Made by a program: the position numbers and the translations under genes | The notes under the pieces: generated by a model | What the model was told of the DNA's origin: nothing | Databases searched by the model: none | Seen by the model: the letters and a program-made list of their open reading frames with translations, nothing else | NCBI GenBank assembly: GCA_018500005.2 | Contig: JAHBAP020000462.1 | Span: forward strand, 1 to 5,149 | DNA length: 5,149 bases | Direction: 5' to 3' | Origin: Mycobacterium sp. | GTDB lineage: Bacteria; Actinomycetota; Actinomycetes; Mycobacteriales; Mycobacteriaceae | Part shown: in pieces, positions 1 to 5,149 of the stretch | How the letters are laid out: each line of letters starts with the position of its first letter | How positions within the stretch are numbered: the stretch's first letter is position 1

Positions 1-500
1 CCCACGCGAATATCGTTCTTGCGGGCCAGGATCCGATCCAACACGACCTCCCCGGGACCGGAGAGGGCACGGCCCTCGGCCATCGCCCACGGACCGCCGA
101 CGCCGGTGGCGGTGTCGTAGCCGAGTACGAAGTAGGCCGTCTGCTCGCCGTTGTGGACGAAGTCCGACGGCTGACCCAGGATCGGGTCGGCGGCGGCGAC
201 CTCGGGTGCGGACAGCAGACGCTGCTCGTCCCCGGCCGGCAGCCACGACACGGCTCGGAACATCTGGGAAACCCCGGGCTGGGTCACCCAGACCGCGTTG
301 CGGGAATGGTCGATGTAGGTGGTGACCTGGTTGATGGTGCCCATGAAGATGCCGGCCATCACCAGCACGAGCAGCACCGCGAAGCCGACACCGGTGACCG
401 ACAGCGCGAAACGGGTGCGCTCGCCGAGGAGATTACGCACGGCGACCCCCGACGTGCGGGGCAGGTCCGGGGCGGTCGTCACCGCATTGACCGCGTCCAA
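1..500 (-). CDS. ABC transporter permease, FtsX/MacB type (second copy, C-terminus outside window)
   Basis: About 166 N-terminal residues of an integral membrane permease are visible; the rest lies beyond the left edge. A hydrophobic segment (roughly residues 29-53, containing FALSVTGVGFAVLLVLVM) is the first transmembrane helix. It is followed by the start of an extracytoplasmic MacB_PCD-like domain with the conserved run VTTYIDHSRNAVWV and later GEVVLDRILAR. The protein is about 71% identical by hand count to the permease at 2105-3211, so the two are paralogues. I chose the TTG start at 500 because AGGAGG (506-511) lies 5 nt upstream; an in-frame GTG at 482 is the alternative. Compared with its paralogue it carries about 16 extra N-terminal residues. 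It is divergent from the transglutaminase-like gene and so needs its own promoter in 501-623. Families of this kind work with a separate ATPase, and the only one visible is at 1333-2094. The substrate is unknown. Confidence 0.88.
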   Translation of the reverse strand, partial: MDAVNAVTTAPDLPRTSGVAVRNLLGERTRFALSVTGVGFAVLLVLVMAGIFMGTINQVTTYIDHSRNAVWVTQPGVSQMFRAVSWLPAGDEQRLLSAPEVAAADPILGQPSDFVHNGEQTAYFVLGYDTATGVGGPWAMAEGRALSGPGEVVLDRILARKNDIRV

Positions 501-505
501 CGAGA

Positions 506-511
506 CCTCCT
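506..511 (-). promoter_or_regulatory. Shine-Dalgarno site for the partial permease
   Basis: The minus strand reads AGGAGG, 5 nt before the TTG at 500-498. This is the strongest ribosome binding site in the window. It favours TTG over the in-frame GTG at 482, which has no comparable motif upstream. Confidence 0.7.
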
Positions 512-534
512 GCAGGCCATGCCAAAACCAGGCC

Positions 535-547
535 GAGAGTTCCCGGT
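535..547. repeat. 13-bp direct repeat, copy 1 (possible operator)
   Basis: The sequence GAGAGTTCCCGGT matches copy 2 at 577-589 at 11 of 13 positions (consensus GARAGTTCCCGRT). The two copies are 42 bp apart start to start, about four helical turns, in the only intergenic gap of the window. On the minus strand the core reads CGGGAACT. A tandem regulator site is possible, but chance in GC-rich DNA is not excluded. Confidence 0.35.
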
Positions 548-576
548 CCCGTATCTAGAGTCGGACCCGGCGATGG

Positions 577-589
577 GAAAGTTCCCGAT
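577..589. repeat. 13-bp direct repeat, copy 2, overlapping an inverted repeat
   Basis: The sequence GAAAGTTCCCGAT is the second copy of the repeat at 535-547. It also lies within an imperfect palindrome GGGAA-AG-TTCCC (575-586), which copy 1 lacks. It covers the place where the -35 element would fall if the transglutaminase-like gene uses the -10 candidate at 610-615, so a repressor-type operator is conceivable. It would be coding if translation instead began at the ATG at 573. Confidence 0.35.
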
Positions 590-609
590 ACGACAAAGGA
601 ATTCGCAGG

Positions 610-615
610 TACGCT
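610..615 (+). promoter_or_regulatory. Candidate -10 element for a leaderless transcript
   Basis: TACGCT matches the actinobacterial TANNNT -10 pattern and ends 8 nt before the GTG at 624, the spacing expected if transcription starts at the start codon itself. Leaderless mRNAs are common in mycobacteria. No TTGACA-like -35 is evident about 17 bp upstream. A single hexamer match is weak evidence on its own. Confidence 0.35.
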
Positions 616-623
616 CTCCCGCC

Positions 624-1349
624 GTGGACAACAGGTATCTGAGACCGACGGCCCTGCTAGATTTCGACAGTCCACGCCTGCGCGAGGTCCTGGCACGCCA
701 CAACTGGGCGACACTGCCGGAGGGGGAACGGATCGGCGCCGTCTACGACTTCGTGCGCGACGAAATTCCGTTCGGGTACAACAGATCGGACGACATTCCG
801 GCATCAGCCGTGCTCGCCGACGGATACGGGCAGTGCAACACCAAGACAACGCTGCTGATGGCACTGCTGCGCGGCAGCGGCGTCGGATGCCGCCTGCACG
901 GAGCCACCATAGAGAAGGAACTCCAGCACGGCGTCATGGTCCGCCCGCTGTACTGGTTCGCCCCGGCCAGCATCATCCACACCTGGGCCGAGGTGTTCTC
1001 CGGCGGTCGGTGGGTGGGCCTGGAGGGTGTCATCCTCGATGAGGCCTTCCTGGAGGGTGTGCGAGCACACACCGGCTGCTCGGGACCGTTCCTGGGCTAC
1101 GGCGTCGGCACCGACAACCTGGCCGACCCCCCGGTTGCGTGGTGCGGAACCGACACGCTGATCCAGGCAACCGGCATCGACCAGGACTTCGGCGTCTACG
1201 ACGATCCGGACTCGTTCTACGCAGCGCACGGTGTCAACGCCCGCGGCATCAAGGGGTGGCTGTACGGCCAGGTCATGCGCAAGGACATGAACCGCAGGGT
1301 GGCCCGGATCCGCGCGGAGGCGGACCGGACCGTCAGCCAACAGCGCTGA
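624..1349 (+). CDS. Transglutaminase-like (papain-fold) protein
   Basis: This 241-residue protein has the signature of the transglutaminase-like superfamily. Cys71 is in the nucleophile motif GYGQCNTKTTLL, and His119 in HTWAEV follows the usual spacing. The third catalytic position, normally Asp after W-V-x-x, is Glu134 in GGRWVGLEG; Asp139 is close by. Such proteins act as amide-bond hydrolases, proteases or acyl transferases on Cys; the substrate cannot be read here. I see no signal peptide or membrane segment, so it is probably cytoplasmic. The fold begins at NRYLRPTALLDFD, directly after the GTG at 624, which I prefer. An in-frame ATG at 573 would add 17 residues with no family-like features. 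Neither start has a good ribosome site; AAAGGA (595-600) is too far from 624. The gene is divergent from the partial permease and converges on the ATPase with a 17-nt 3' overlap, so it is not part of the five-gene operon. Confidence 0.82.
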   Translation: MDNRYLRPTALLDFDSPRLREVLARHNWATLPEGERIGAVYDFVRDEIPFGYNRSDDIPASAVLADGYGQCNTKTTLLMALLRGSGVGCRLHGATIEKELQHGVMVRPLYWFAPASIIHTWAEVFSGGRWVGLEGVILDEAFLEGVRAHTGCSGPFLGYGVGTDNLADPPVAWCGTDTLIQATGIDQDFGVYDDPDSFYAAHGVNARGIKGWLYGQVMRKDMNRRVARIRAEADRTVSQQR

Positions 1350-2094
1350 GCAGCCTGCCGTCCTCAAGGTGCAGTACCCGGTCGGCGATGCCGTCCAGGC
1401 GCGAGTCGTGGGTGACGATGACGACGGCAGCGCCGAAAGCCTTTGCCGCCTCGGCAAGTTGCTCGATGACGGTCCTGCCGGTGGCCGAATCCAGATTCGC
1501 GGTCGGCTCGTCGGCGAGGATGAGATCGGGGCCCATCGCCAGCGCGCGTGCGGCCGCCACGCGTTGCTTCTCGCCGCCCGACAGGGCGGCGGGGCGGTGC
1601 CCCGCGCGGTCCGCCAGCCCCAGGGCGCCGAGAAGTTCGGTCGCCCGTGCCACGGCGTCGGCCTTGCGCACCCCGGCGTAACGAAGCGGGACGGCGACGT
1701 TCTCGACGCTGGTCAGTGAACCCAGCAGGTTGTAGTCCTGGAAAAGGTAACCGAGTCGGAGCAACCGAAGGGTGGCCCGCTCGCGTTCTGAGAGGCTTGC
1801 GGCGTCCTGCCCCCCGATACGGACCGTCCCGGTGTCCGGCGTGAGCAGCAGCCCCATCGCCAACAGTGCGGTGGTCTTGCCGCCGCCGGAAGGTCCGACG
1901 ATCGAGACGATCTCGCCGCGTTCGACGGATAGGGTCACATCGCTGAGCGCCTGTACCGCCGTCCCGGCGGCCCCGTAGTGGTGGCCCACGCCAGTGAGCT
2001 GAAGCACCGGGTCGCCAGTGGGCGTCAACAGCGGTCTGCGGCAGCGAGAGCACTTGGGTAGGGACGCATCGTGGTGACAGACAGGGCAACGCAT
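1333..2094 (-). CDS. ABC transporter ATPase with N-terminal zinc ribbon (LolD/MacB-like)
   Basis: This 253-residue nucleotide-binding subunit hydrolyses ATP at the inner face of the membrane to drive its permease partner. All motifs are intact: Walker A GPSGGGKT (67-74), Q-loop FQDYN (118-122), signature LSGGEKQR (171-178), Walker B LILADEP (191-197), D-loop NLD and the switch histidine in THD (228-230). The sequence is of the LolD/MacB/FtsE class, which pairs with FtsX-type permeases, in agreement with the gene just upstream. The unusual part is the first 20 residues: CPVC (3-6) and CSRC (15-18) form a four-cysteine zinc ribbon that this class normally lacks. The ATG at 2094 is supported by GAAAGGA 5 nt upstream; starting further upstream would run into permease coding sequence. 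The gene begins 10 nt after the permease stop and is the last gene of the operon. It could serve both permeases in the window. Confidence 0.95.
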   Translation of the reverse strand: MRCPVCHHDASLPKCSRCRRPLLTPTGDPVLQLTGVGHHYGAAGTAVQALSDVTLSVERGEIVSIVGPSGGGKTTALLAMGLLLTPDTGTVRIGGQDAASLSERERATLRLLRLGYLFQDYNLLGSLTSVENVAVPLRYAGVRKADAVARATELLGALGLADRAGHRPAALSGGEKQRVAAARALAMGPDLILADEPTANLDSATGRTVIEQLAEAAKAFGAAVVIVTHDSRLDGIADRVLHLEDGRLLSAVG

Positions 2095-2099
2095 GGGAG

Positions 2100-2106
2100 T
2101 CCTTTC
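2100..2106 (-). promoter_or_regulatory. Shine-Dalgarno site for the zinc-ribbon ATPase
   Basis: GAAAGGA on the minus strand overlaps the permease stop codon (TGA, 2107-2105) and lies 5 nt before the ATG at 2094. It fixes the start so that the four-cysteine N-terminus is included in the protein, and it points to coupled translation of permease and ATPase. Confidence 0.65.
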
Positions 2107-3211
2107 AGCGCCGGAACGCGGCGACGGGGTCGATGCGGGAGACGCGGCGCAATGGCAACAGGGCGCCGAGGGCGGCCATCGACGCGGTGGCTGCGGCCAT
2201 CGCCGCGAGCATCGTCGGGGTGATCGCGATCGCGACGTCACCCATCCGGTCGCCGATCAGGAACTGCGTGGCGAACGCGACCGCTCCCCCGACCACGAAT
2301 CCCAAGGCGGCGACGATGGCCGCCTGGGCGATCACGATGCGACTCAACTGGATCGGACGCGCCCCCAGTGCACGCAGGATGCCGAAGTCGGCCATCTGCT
2401 CGGCGGTGACCGCCCACATCGTGAGACCGATCAGCGCCGTTCCGACCAGGACCGCGATCGCGATCATCGTCTTCAGTGGCCGGCCGATCATCTTGACGAT
2501 GATGTCGCGGCTGTTGTCGGCGAACCGCGCCGAGGTCAGCGCCGAGACGCTCGGGAGGTCGCGCTCGATGGCCGCGACGACGTCGGAGTCGCTGTATCCG
2601 GGCTTGGGTTGGATCAGGAAATAGGAGACTCGATTTCCAGCCCGCAGCAATCGTTTCGCATCCGCAAGGGAGATGAAGGTGTAGAAGTTGGTCGCCGCCG
2701 CGGTCTGCTTGGACAGGCCGACCACGGTGAAGTCCTCATCGACGATTCGCACCGTGTCCCCGATGTGGACGTCGTTGATGCGGGCCAGGGCGCGGTCGAG
2801 GACGACCTCCCCCGACGCCTCGACGTTGCGGCCTTGCGCCAGTAACCACGGACCTCCCACACCGGTGCCGGTGTCGTAGCCGACGACGAAGAACGCGGTG
2901 TGTGTGCCGTTGCGGACGAAGTCCGAAGGCAGACCGAGAATCGGATCCGCTGAGGCGATTTCGGGGATCGCCATCAGCGCGGCCTTGTCGTCCTCGGGCA
3001 ACCACGAGACCGACTTGAACATCTGCGAGACGCCCGGTTGCATCACCCAGACGGCGTTGCGCGAGTGGTCGATGTAGGTGGTGACCTGACGGGTGGTGCC
3101 GACGAAGATGCCCGACATGATCAGGACGAGCAGCACTGCGATGCCGACGCCGAGGACCGACAGCGCGAACCTGACGCGCTCGGCCAGAAGGTTCCTGATG
3201 GCCACGCTCAC
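2105..3211 (-). CDS. ABC transporter permease, FtsX/MacB type (complete copy)
   Basis: This is a 368-residue membrane subunit with the FtsX/MacB plan. One N-terminal helix (about 15-37) is followed by a large extracytoplasmic domain (about 40-245, with QPGVSQMF, VGYDTGTGVGGPW and GEVVLDRALAR). Three C-terminal helices follow (about 248-270, 290-318 and 331-354). The segment ADFGILRALGARPIQLSR (274-291) before the third helix is the typical coupling region that contacts the ATPase. The length fits four-helix permeases of the DevC/MacB kind, which work as dimers in tripartite or lipoprotein-type exporters. The GTG at 3211 overlaps the desulfurase stop as GTGA; a GTG six bases on (3205) is the alternative. 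No clear ribosome site is present, so coupling to upstream translation is likely. The reading frame stays open upstream to about 3721, but that part is antisense-type shadow of the desulfurase gene in another frame. It is paralogous to the permease at 1-500. The substrate is unknown. Confidence 0.93.
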   Translation of the reverse strand: MSVAIRNLLAERVRFALSVLGVGIAVLLVLIMSGIFVGTTRQVTTYIDHSRNAVWVMQPGVSQMFKSVSWLPEDDKAALMAIPEIASADPILGLPSDFVRNGTHTAFFVVGYDTGTGVGGPWLLAQGRNVEASGEVVLDRALARINDVHIGDTVRIVDEDFTVVGLSKQTAAATNFYTFISLADAKRLLRAGNRVSYFLIQPKPGYSDSDVVAAIERDLPSVSALTSARFADNSRDIIVKMIGRPLKTMIAIAVLVGTALIGLTMWAVTAEQMADFGILRALGARPIQLSRIVIAQAAIVAALGFVVGGAVAFATQFLIGDRMGDVAIAITPTMLAAMAAATASMAALGALLPLRRVSRIDPVAAFRR

Positions 3212-4365
3212 CGCAGGACCGTTGCCCGTCCGGCGGTCCTGCGGAGCCGTTCGACCGCCTGTACCGCCGCAGCCAAGACGCGGTCGATGTCCTCGAAGGA
3301 CAAATCCGCCCCGAACGAGATGCGAAGTGCGGAGCGGGCTTCCTCCTCGGTCAGGCCCTGAGCGATCAGGACATGCGAGACGGCGTCCTCGTGCGCATGG
3401 CAGGCCGAACCGGTGGACACGTAGATGTCCTGGACGTCCAGCGCATCGGCCAGTGCGTCGGCGCGGACGCCGTCGAACCGGATGCTGATGGTCTCCTCGA
3501 GCACCGGCTCGGCCGTGTTGACGTGTACACCGTCGATTGCTTGCAGTCCGTCGACCAGATGTGTTCGGTTGGCGCGAGCGGCTTCTCGGTACGCCGGTGT
3601 CATCGCTGCCATACACACCTGCGCCGCGGCGGCCATTCCCATCGCCCCGGCTACGTTCTCGGTGCCCGCGCGCAGACCGTGCTCCTGGGATCCGCCCCGA
3701 ATAAGGGGCACGAGTCGGCATCCGCGATCGACCGCCAGTGCCCCGACGCCGCGAGGACCCCCGAACTTGTGCCCGGAGATCGAGACCAGTTGGGCGCCGA
3801 GGCCGGCGACGGGAATCTTTCCAGCCGTCTGGACCGCATCGACGTGCAGGGGAACGCCGGCTTCCCGGGTGATCGCCGCGATCTGCTCGACCGGTTGAAT
3901 GGCCCCGGTCTCGTTGTTCGCGTGCATCACCGAGACCAGTGCAGTGCTCGGCCGCAGCGCCGCGGCGATGTCATCGGCGGCGACGTGGCCGGTGGGCCCG
4001 GGGTCGACGAGTGTCACCTCGACACCCATTTCCTCGAGGGAACGGGCGTTTTCGAGAACCGCCGAGTGCTCGATCGAGGTCGTGACCAGATGCCCGGAGA
4101 ACCCCCGAGCCGCGAAGGTGCCCCAAATGGCCAGGGCGTTCGACTCACTGCCGCCGGAGGTCAATACCACCTCGTCGGCGTCCACACCCATGAGCAGGGC
4201 GATGGTGCTTCTCGCCGACGACAGCGCCTCGGCTGCGGCCACTCCCGCGCTGTGCGCGCTGGACGGATTTCCGACCAACTCCTGCGCGGCCAGCAGGGCC
4301 GCAGCGGCCTCCGGACGCAGCGGAGCGGTGGCGGCGTAGTCGAGATAGATGCTCTCACGCACCAC
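3208..4365 (-). CDS. Cysteine desulfurase, group I NifS/IscS type
   Basis: This 385-residue PLP enzyme of fold type I takes sulfur from L-cysteine as a protein-bound persulfide, leaving alanine. The N-terminal YLDYAATAPLRP (7-18) and GNPSSAH (32-38) are family hallmarks. PLP-site residues visible are His100 in IEHSAV, Asn151 in NNETG, Asp176 and Gln179 in HVDAVQTAGK, and the Schiff-base Lys200 in SGHKFGGPRG. RGGSQEHGLRAGTEN (223-237) is intact. The persulfide Cys322 sits in the flexible STGSACHAHEDAVSHVL loop, whose length is that of IscS and NifS (group I), not SufS. It lies between the scaffold gene and the permease gene in the operon, so its sulfur acceptor is most likely the neighbouring NifU-like protein. 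The start is GTG at 4365 or the adjacent GTG at 4362; either overlaps the scaffold gene end, by 11 or 8 nt. The biological pathway supplied with sulfur is not shown by the sequence. Confidence 0.95.
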   Translation of the reverse strand: MVRESIYLDYAATAPLRPEAAAALLAAQELVGNPSSAHSAGVAAAEALSSARSTIALLMGVDADEVVLTSGGSESNALAIWGTFAARGFSGHLVTTSIEHSAVLENARSLEEMGVEVTLVDPGPTGHVAADDIAAALRPSTALVSVMHANNETGAIQPVEQIAAITREAGVPLHVDAVQTAGKIPVAGLGAQLVSISGHKFGGPRGVGALAVDRGCRLVPLIRGGSQEHGLRAGTENVAGAMGMAAAAQVCMAAMTPAYREAARANRTHLVDGLQAIDGVHVNTAEPVLEETISIRFDGVRADALADALDVQDIYVSTGSACHAHEDAVSHVLIAQGLTEEEARSALRISFGADLSFEDIDRVLAAAVQAVERLRRTAGRATVLR

Positions 4366-4753
4366 AACTCAACCCGTCGTCGCTGACTCCTTCGCGGAAA
4401 TTGCCGGCCAGCCGATGGGCGACGTCGGCGCCCAACTCCGCCACATGGCGCTGGTCGGGACTCAACCCTCCCGACCACGCCAGCACCTGATCGGTGGTAA
4501 CGGCGGCAACCTCGGGGACGGTCAGACCGGCCAGTCGTTCGGTGAGGATGGACGCGATAGCCAGCGACGCCGAGCAGCCGAACGCCTCGAAGGCGACGTC
4601 GCTCACGGCGTCCCGGTAAATCCTGGCGGTGAGCAGAATCTGATCCCCGCACACCGGATTTCCGACGAAGGCGGCGACATCGGCATCCGGTAGGCGCCCG
4701 CAGTTGCGGGGGGTGGTGAAGTGGTCGACGATCGTCGGACTGAACCGCCCCAT
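4355..4753 (-). CDS. NifU/IscU-like scaffold protein lacking the third ligand cysteine
   Basis: This 132-residue protein matches the NifU N-terminal (IscU) fold, which receives sulfur from a cysteine desulfurase and assembles Fe-S clusters. VDHFTTPRNCGRL (9-21) is the usual N-terminal motif. Cys35 and Asp37 in NPVCGDQ correspond to E. coli IscU Cys37 and Asp39, and Cys60 in FEAFGCSAS to Cys63. His103 fits IscU His105, but the following position, Cys106 in IscU and the main persulfide acceptor, is Val104 here. Two other cysteines are present: Cys18 in RNCG and Cys130 three residues from the end. There is no SufU-type insertion. ATG 4753 has GGAGGG (4760-4765) 6 nt upstream; an ATG at 4758 is in a different frame. 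The gene starts 1 nt after the ligase stop and overlaps the desulfurase start, so the pair very likely works together. Whether it builds a cluster or relays sulfur is open. Confidence 0.88.
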   Translation of the reverse strand: MGRFSPTIVDHFTTPRNCGRLPDADVAAFVGNPVCGDQILLTARIYRDAVSDVAFEAFGCSASLAIASILTERLAGLTVPEVAAVTTDQVLAWSGGLSPDQRHVAELGADVAHRLAGNFREGVSDDGLSCGA

Positions 4754-4754
4754 G

Positions 4755-5149
4755 TCATGCCCTCCCCGGTGCGTCGGCAAGCTCGCACTCGGGCACCAGT
4801 TGGTTCGAGTCGAGATACTTCTCGATGCTCACCGCGCAGCAGCCGAGTTCGGCGCCCTGACGCCGACGACGGAACCGGACCGTCTGCCCGGTGCGGCCAC
4901 AAGGGCAGTCACTCTCGTCGACCTCACCGACGTCATCGGAGAGCAGGAAACCCGGATAGGCGGTGTTGAGCGCGTCGAGAATGGCGATCCCGCCGGTCCT
5001 GCCGGGCTCGAGTTCGACTGCGGGGTCGGTGATATCGCGGATGGACACGTAGCACCACGGAGGGACATGCTTGCGGTGGTGCTCGCACTCGATGGCCAGC
5101 ATGTCCGACTCGATCATCCCGTACATGTCCCTGATCCGGGACGGCTCGA
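4755..5149 (-). CDS. LuxE-like acyl-protein synthetase, C-terminal part (5' end outside window)
   Basis: About 130 C-terminal residues are visible and the frame stays open to the right edge, so the gene starts outside the window. The part resembles the LuxE/acyl-protein synthetase branch of the adenylate-forming (ANL, PaaK-related) enzymes. DMYGMIES corresponds to the Y-G-x-x-E motif that contacts the adenylate. IECEHHRKHVPPW and VSIRD are typical of LuxE relatives. LLSDDVGEV holds the ribose-binding Asp position, followed by the cysteine knuckle CPCGRTGQ and a basic hinge (FRRRRQGAE). LuxE activates a fatty acid with ATP and passes the acyl group to a cysteine; here the carboxylate is unknown. 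GCCAVSIEKYL near the end contains adjacent cysteines. It is the first visible gene of the operon, and its TGA is 1 nt from the ATG of the NifU-like gene. A PaaK-like CoA ligase is the alternative. I am fairly sure of the superfamily and less sure of the chemistry. Confidence 0.75.
   Translation of the reverse strand, partial: EPSRIRDMYGMIESDMLAIECEHHRKHVPPWCYVSIRDITDPAVELEPGRTGGIAILDALNTAYPGFLLSDDVGEVDESDCPCGRTGQTVRFRRRRQGAELGCCAVSIEKYLDSNQLVPECELADAPGRA
4760..4765 (-). promoter_or_regulatory. Shine-Dalgarno site for the NifU-like gene
   Basis: GGAGGG on the minus strand lies in the last codons of the LuxE-like gene, 6 nt before the ATG at 4753. It selects this ATG over the out-of-frame ATG at 4758 and ties translation of the two genes together. 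Confidence 0.6.

Noticed and set aside
153..623. An upstream extension of the transglutaminase-like reading frame on the plus strand, starting at 153
   Set aside because: It runs antisense across the first 500 bases, which clearly encode the permease paralogue on the minus strand. Its translation is rich in Gly, His, Arg and Asp with no family features, as expected of shadow frames in GC-rich DNA.
804..1457. A 217-residue minus-strand frame opposite the transglutaminase-like gene
   Set aside because: The plus-strand frame carries clear Cys and His catalytic motifs, while this one has no motif and also overlaps the end of the ATPase gene in another frame.
2095..2241. An N-terminal extension of the ATPase frame up to 2241
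   Set aside because: It overlaps the permease C-terminus and is Arg/Pro/Ser-rich. The ATG at 2094 has a good ribosome site and begins directly at the zinc ribbon.
2093..2845. A 250-residue open frame on the plus strand opposite the permease
   Set aside because: It is antisense to a well-supported permease and its sequence, rich in Asp, Arg, Gly and His, matches no domain I recognise.
3212..3721. An N-terminal extension of the complete permease to about 538 residues
   Set aside because: The extension overlaps the desulfurase in another frame and translates to Arg- and Gly-rich low-information sequence. The GTGA overlap at 3211-3208 and the alignment with the second permease fix a much shorter N-terminus.
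3373..4386. A 337-residue open frame on the plus strand, opposite the desulfurase gene
   Set aside because: It is entirely antisense to a desulfurase with all catalytic motifs intact. Its composition shows no recognisable domain, and long antisense frames are usual at this GC content.

Overview
The window is a dense, high-GC stretch, most likely from an actinomycete of the Mycobacteriales type. The evidence is the GC-rich third codon positions, the frequent GTG and TTG starts, and overlapping gene junctions. This lineage call is an inference from composition, not a database match. Six protein genes fill almost the whole window. The only non-coding gap of any size is about 123 bases (501-623). 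No rRNA, tRNA, CRISPR array or insertion sequence was seen.

The minus strand from the right edge down to 1333 reads as one tightly packed operon of five genes. In order of transcription they are: the C-terminal part of a LuxE-like acyl-protein synthetase (4755-5149, cut by the window edge); a small NifU/IscU-like scaffold protein (4355-4753); a group I NifS/IscS-type cysteine desulfurase (3208-4365); an FtsX/MacB-type ABC transporter permease (2105-3211); and an ABC transporter ATPase with an N-terminal zinc ribbon (1333-2094). The four junctions are a 1-nt gap, an 11-nt overlap, a 4-nt GTGA overlap and a 10-nt gap, so translational coupling is likely.

On the plus strand, 624-1349 encodes a transglutaminase-like cysteine protein. 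It converges on the ATPase gene with a 17-nt overlap of their 3' ends. Divergent from it across the gap, on the minus strand, begins a second permease (1-500, cut by the left edge). This permease is a paralogue of the first, about 71% identical over 149 residues by hand alignment. The gap holds a candidate leaderless promoter for the transglutaminase gene and a near-perfect 13-bp direct repeat.

The desulfurase and scaffold suggest persulfide or Fe-S chemistry. The LuxE-like enzyme suggests activation of a carboxylate as an adenylate. The two permeases and one ATPase suggest an exporter or a membrane-substrate extruding complex. One reading is a biosynthesis-and-export locus for a modified acyl or sulfur-containing product. 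An alternative is a dedicated Fe-S maturation unit for an unseen partner enzyme outside the window. The scaffold lacks the third canonical cysteine, which makes a housekeeping Fe-S role less likely. The overall function is inference.
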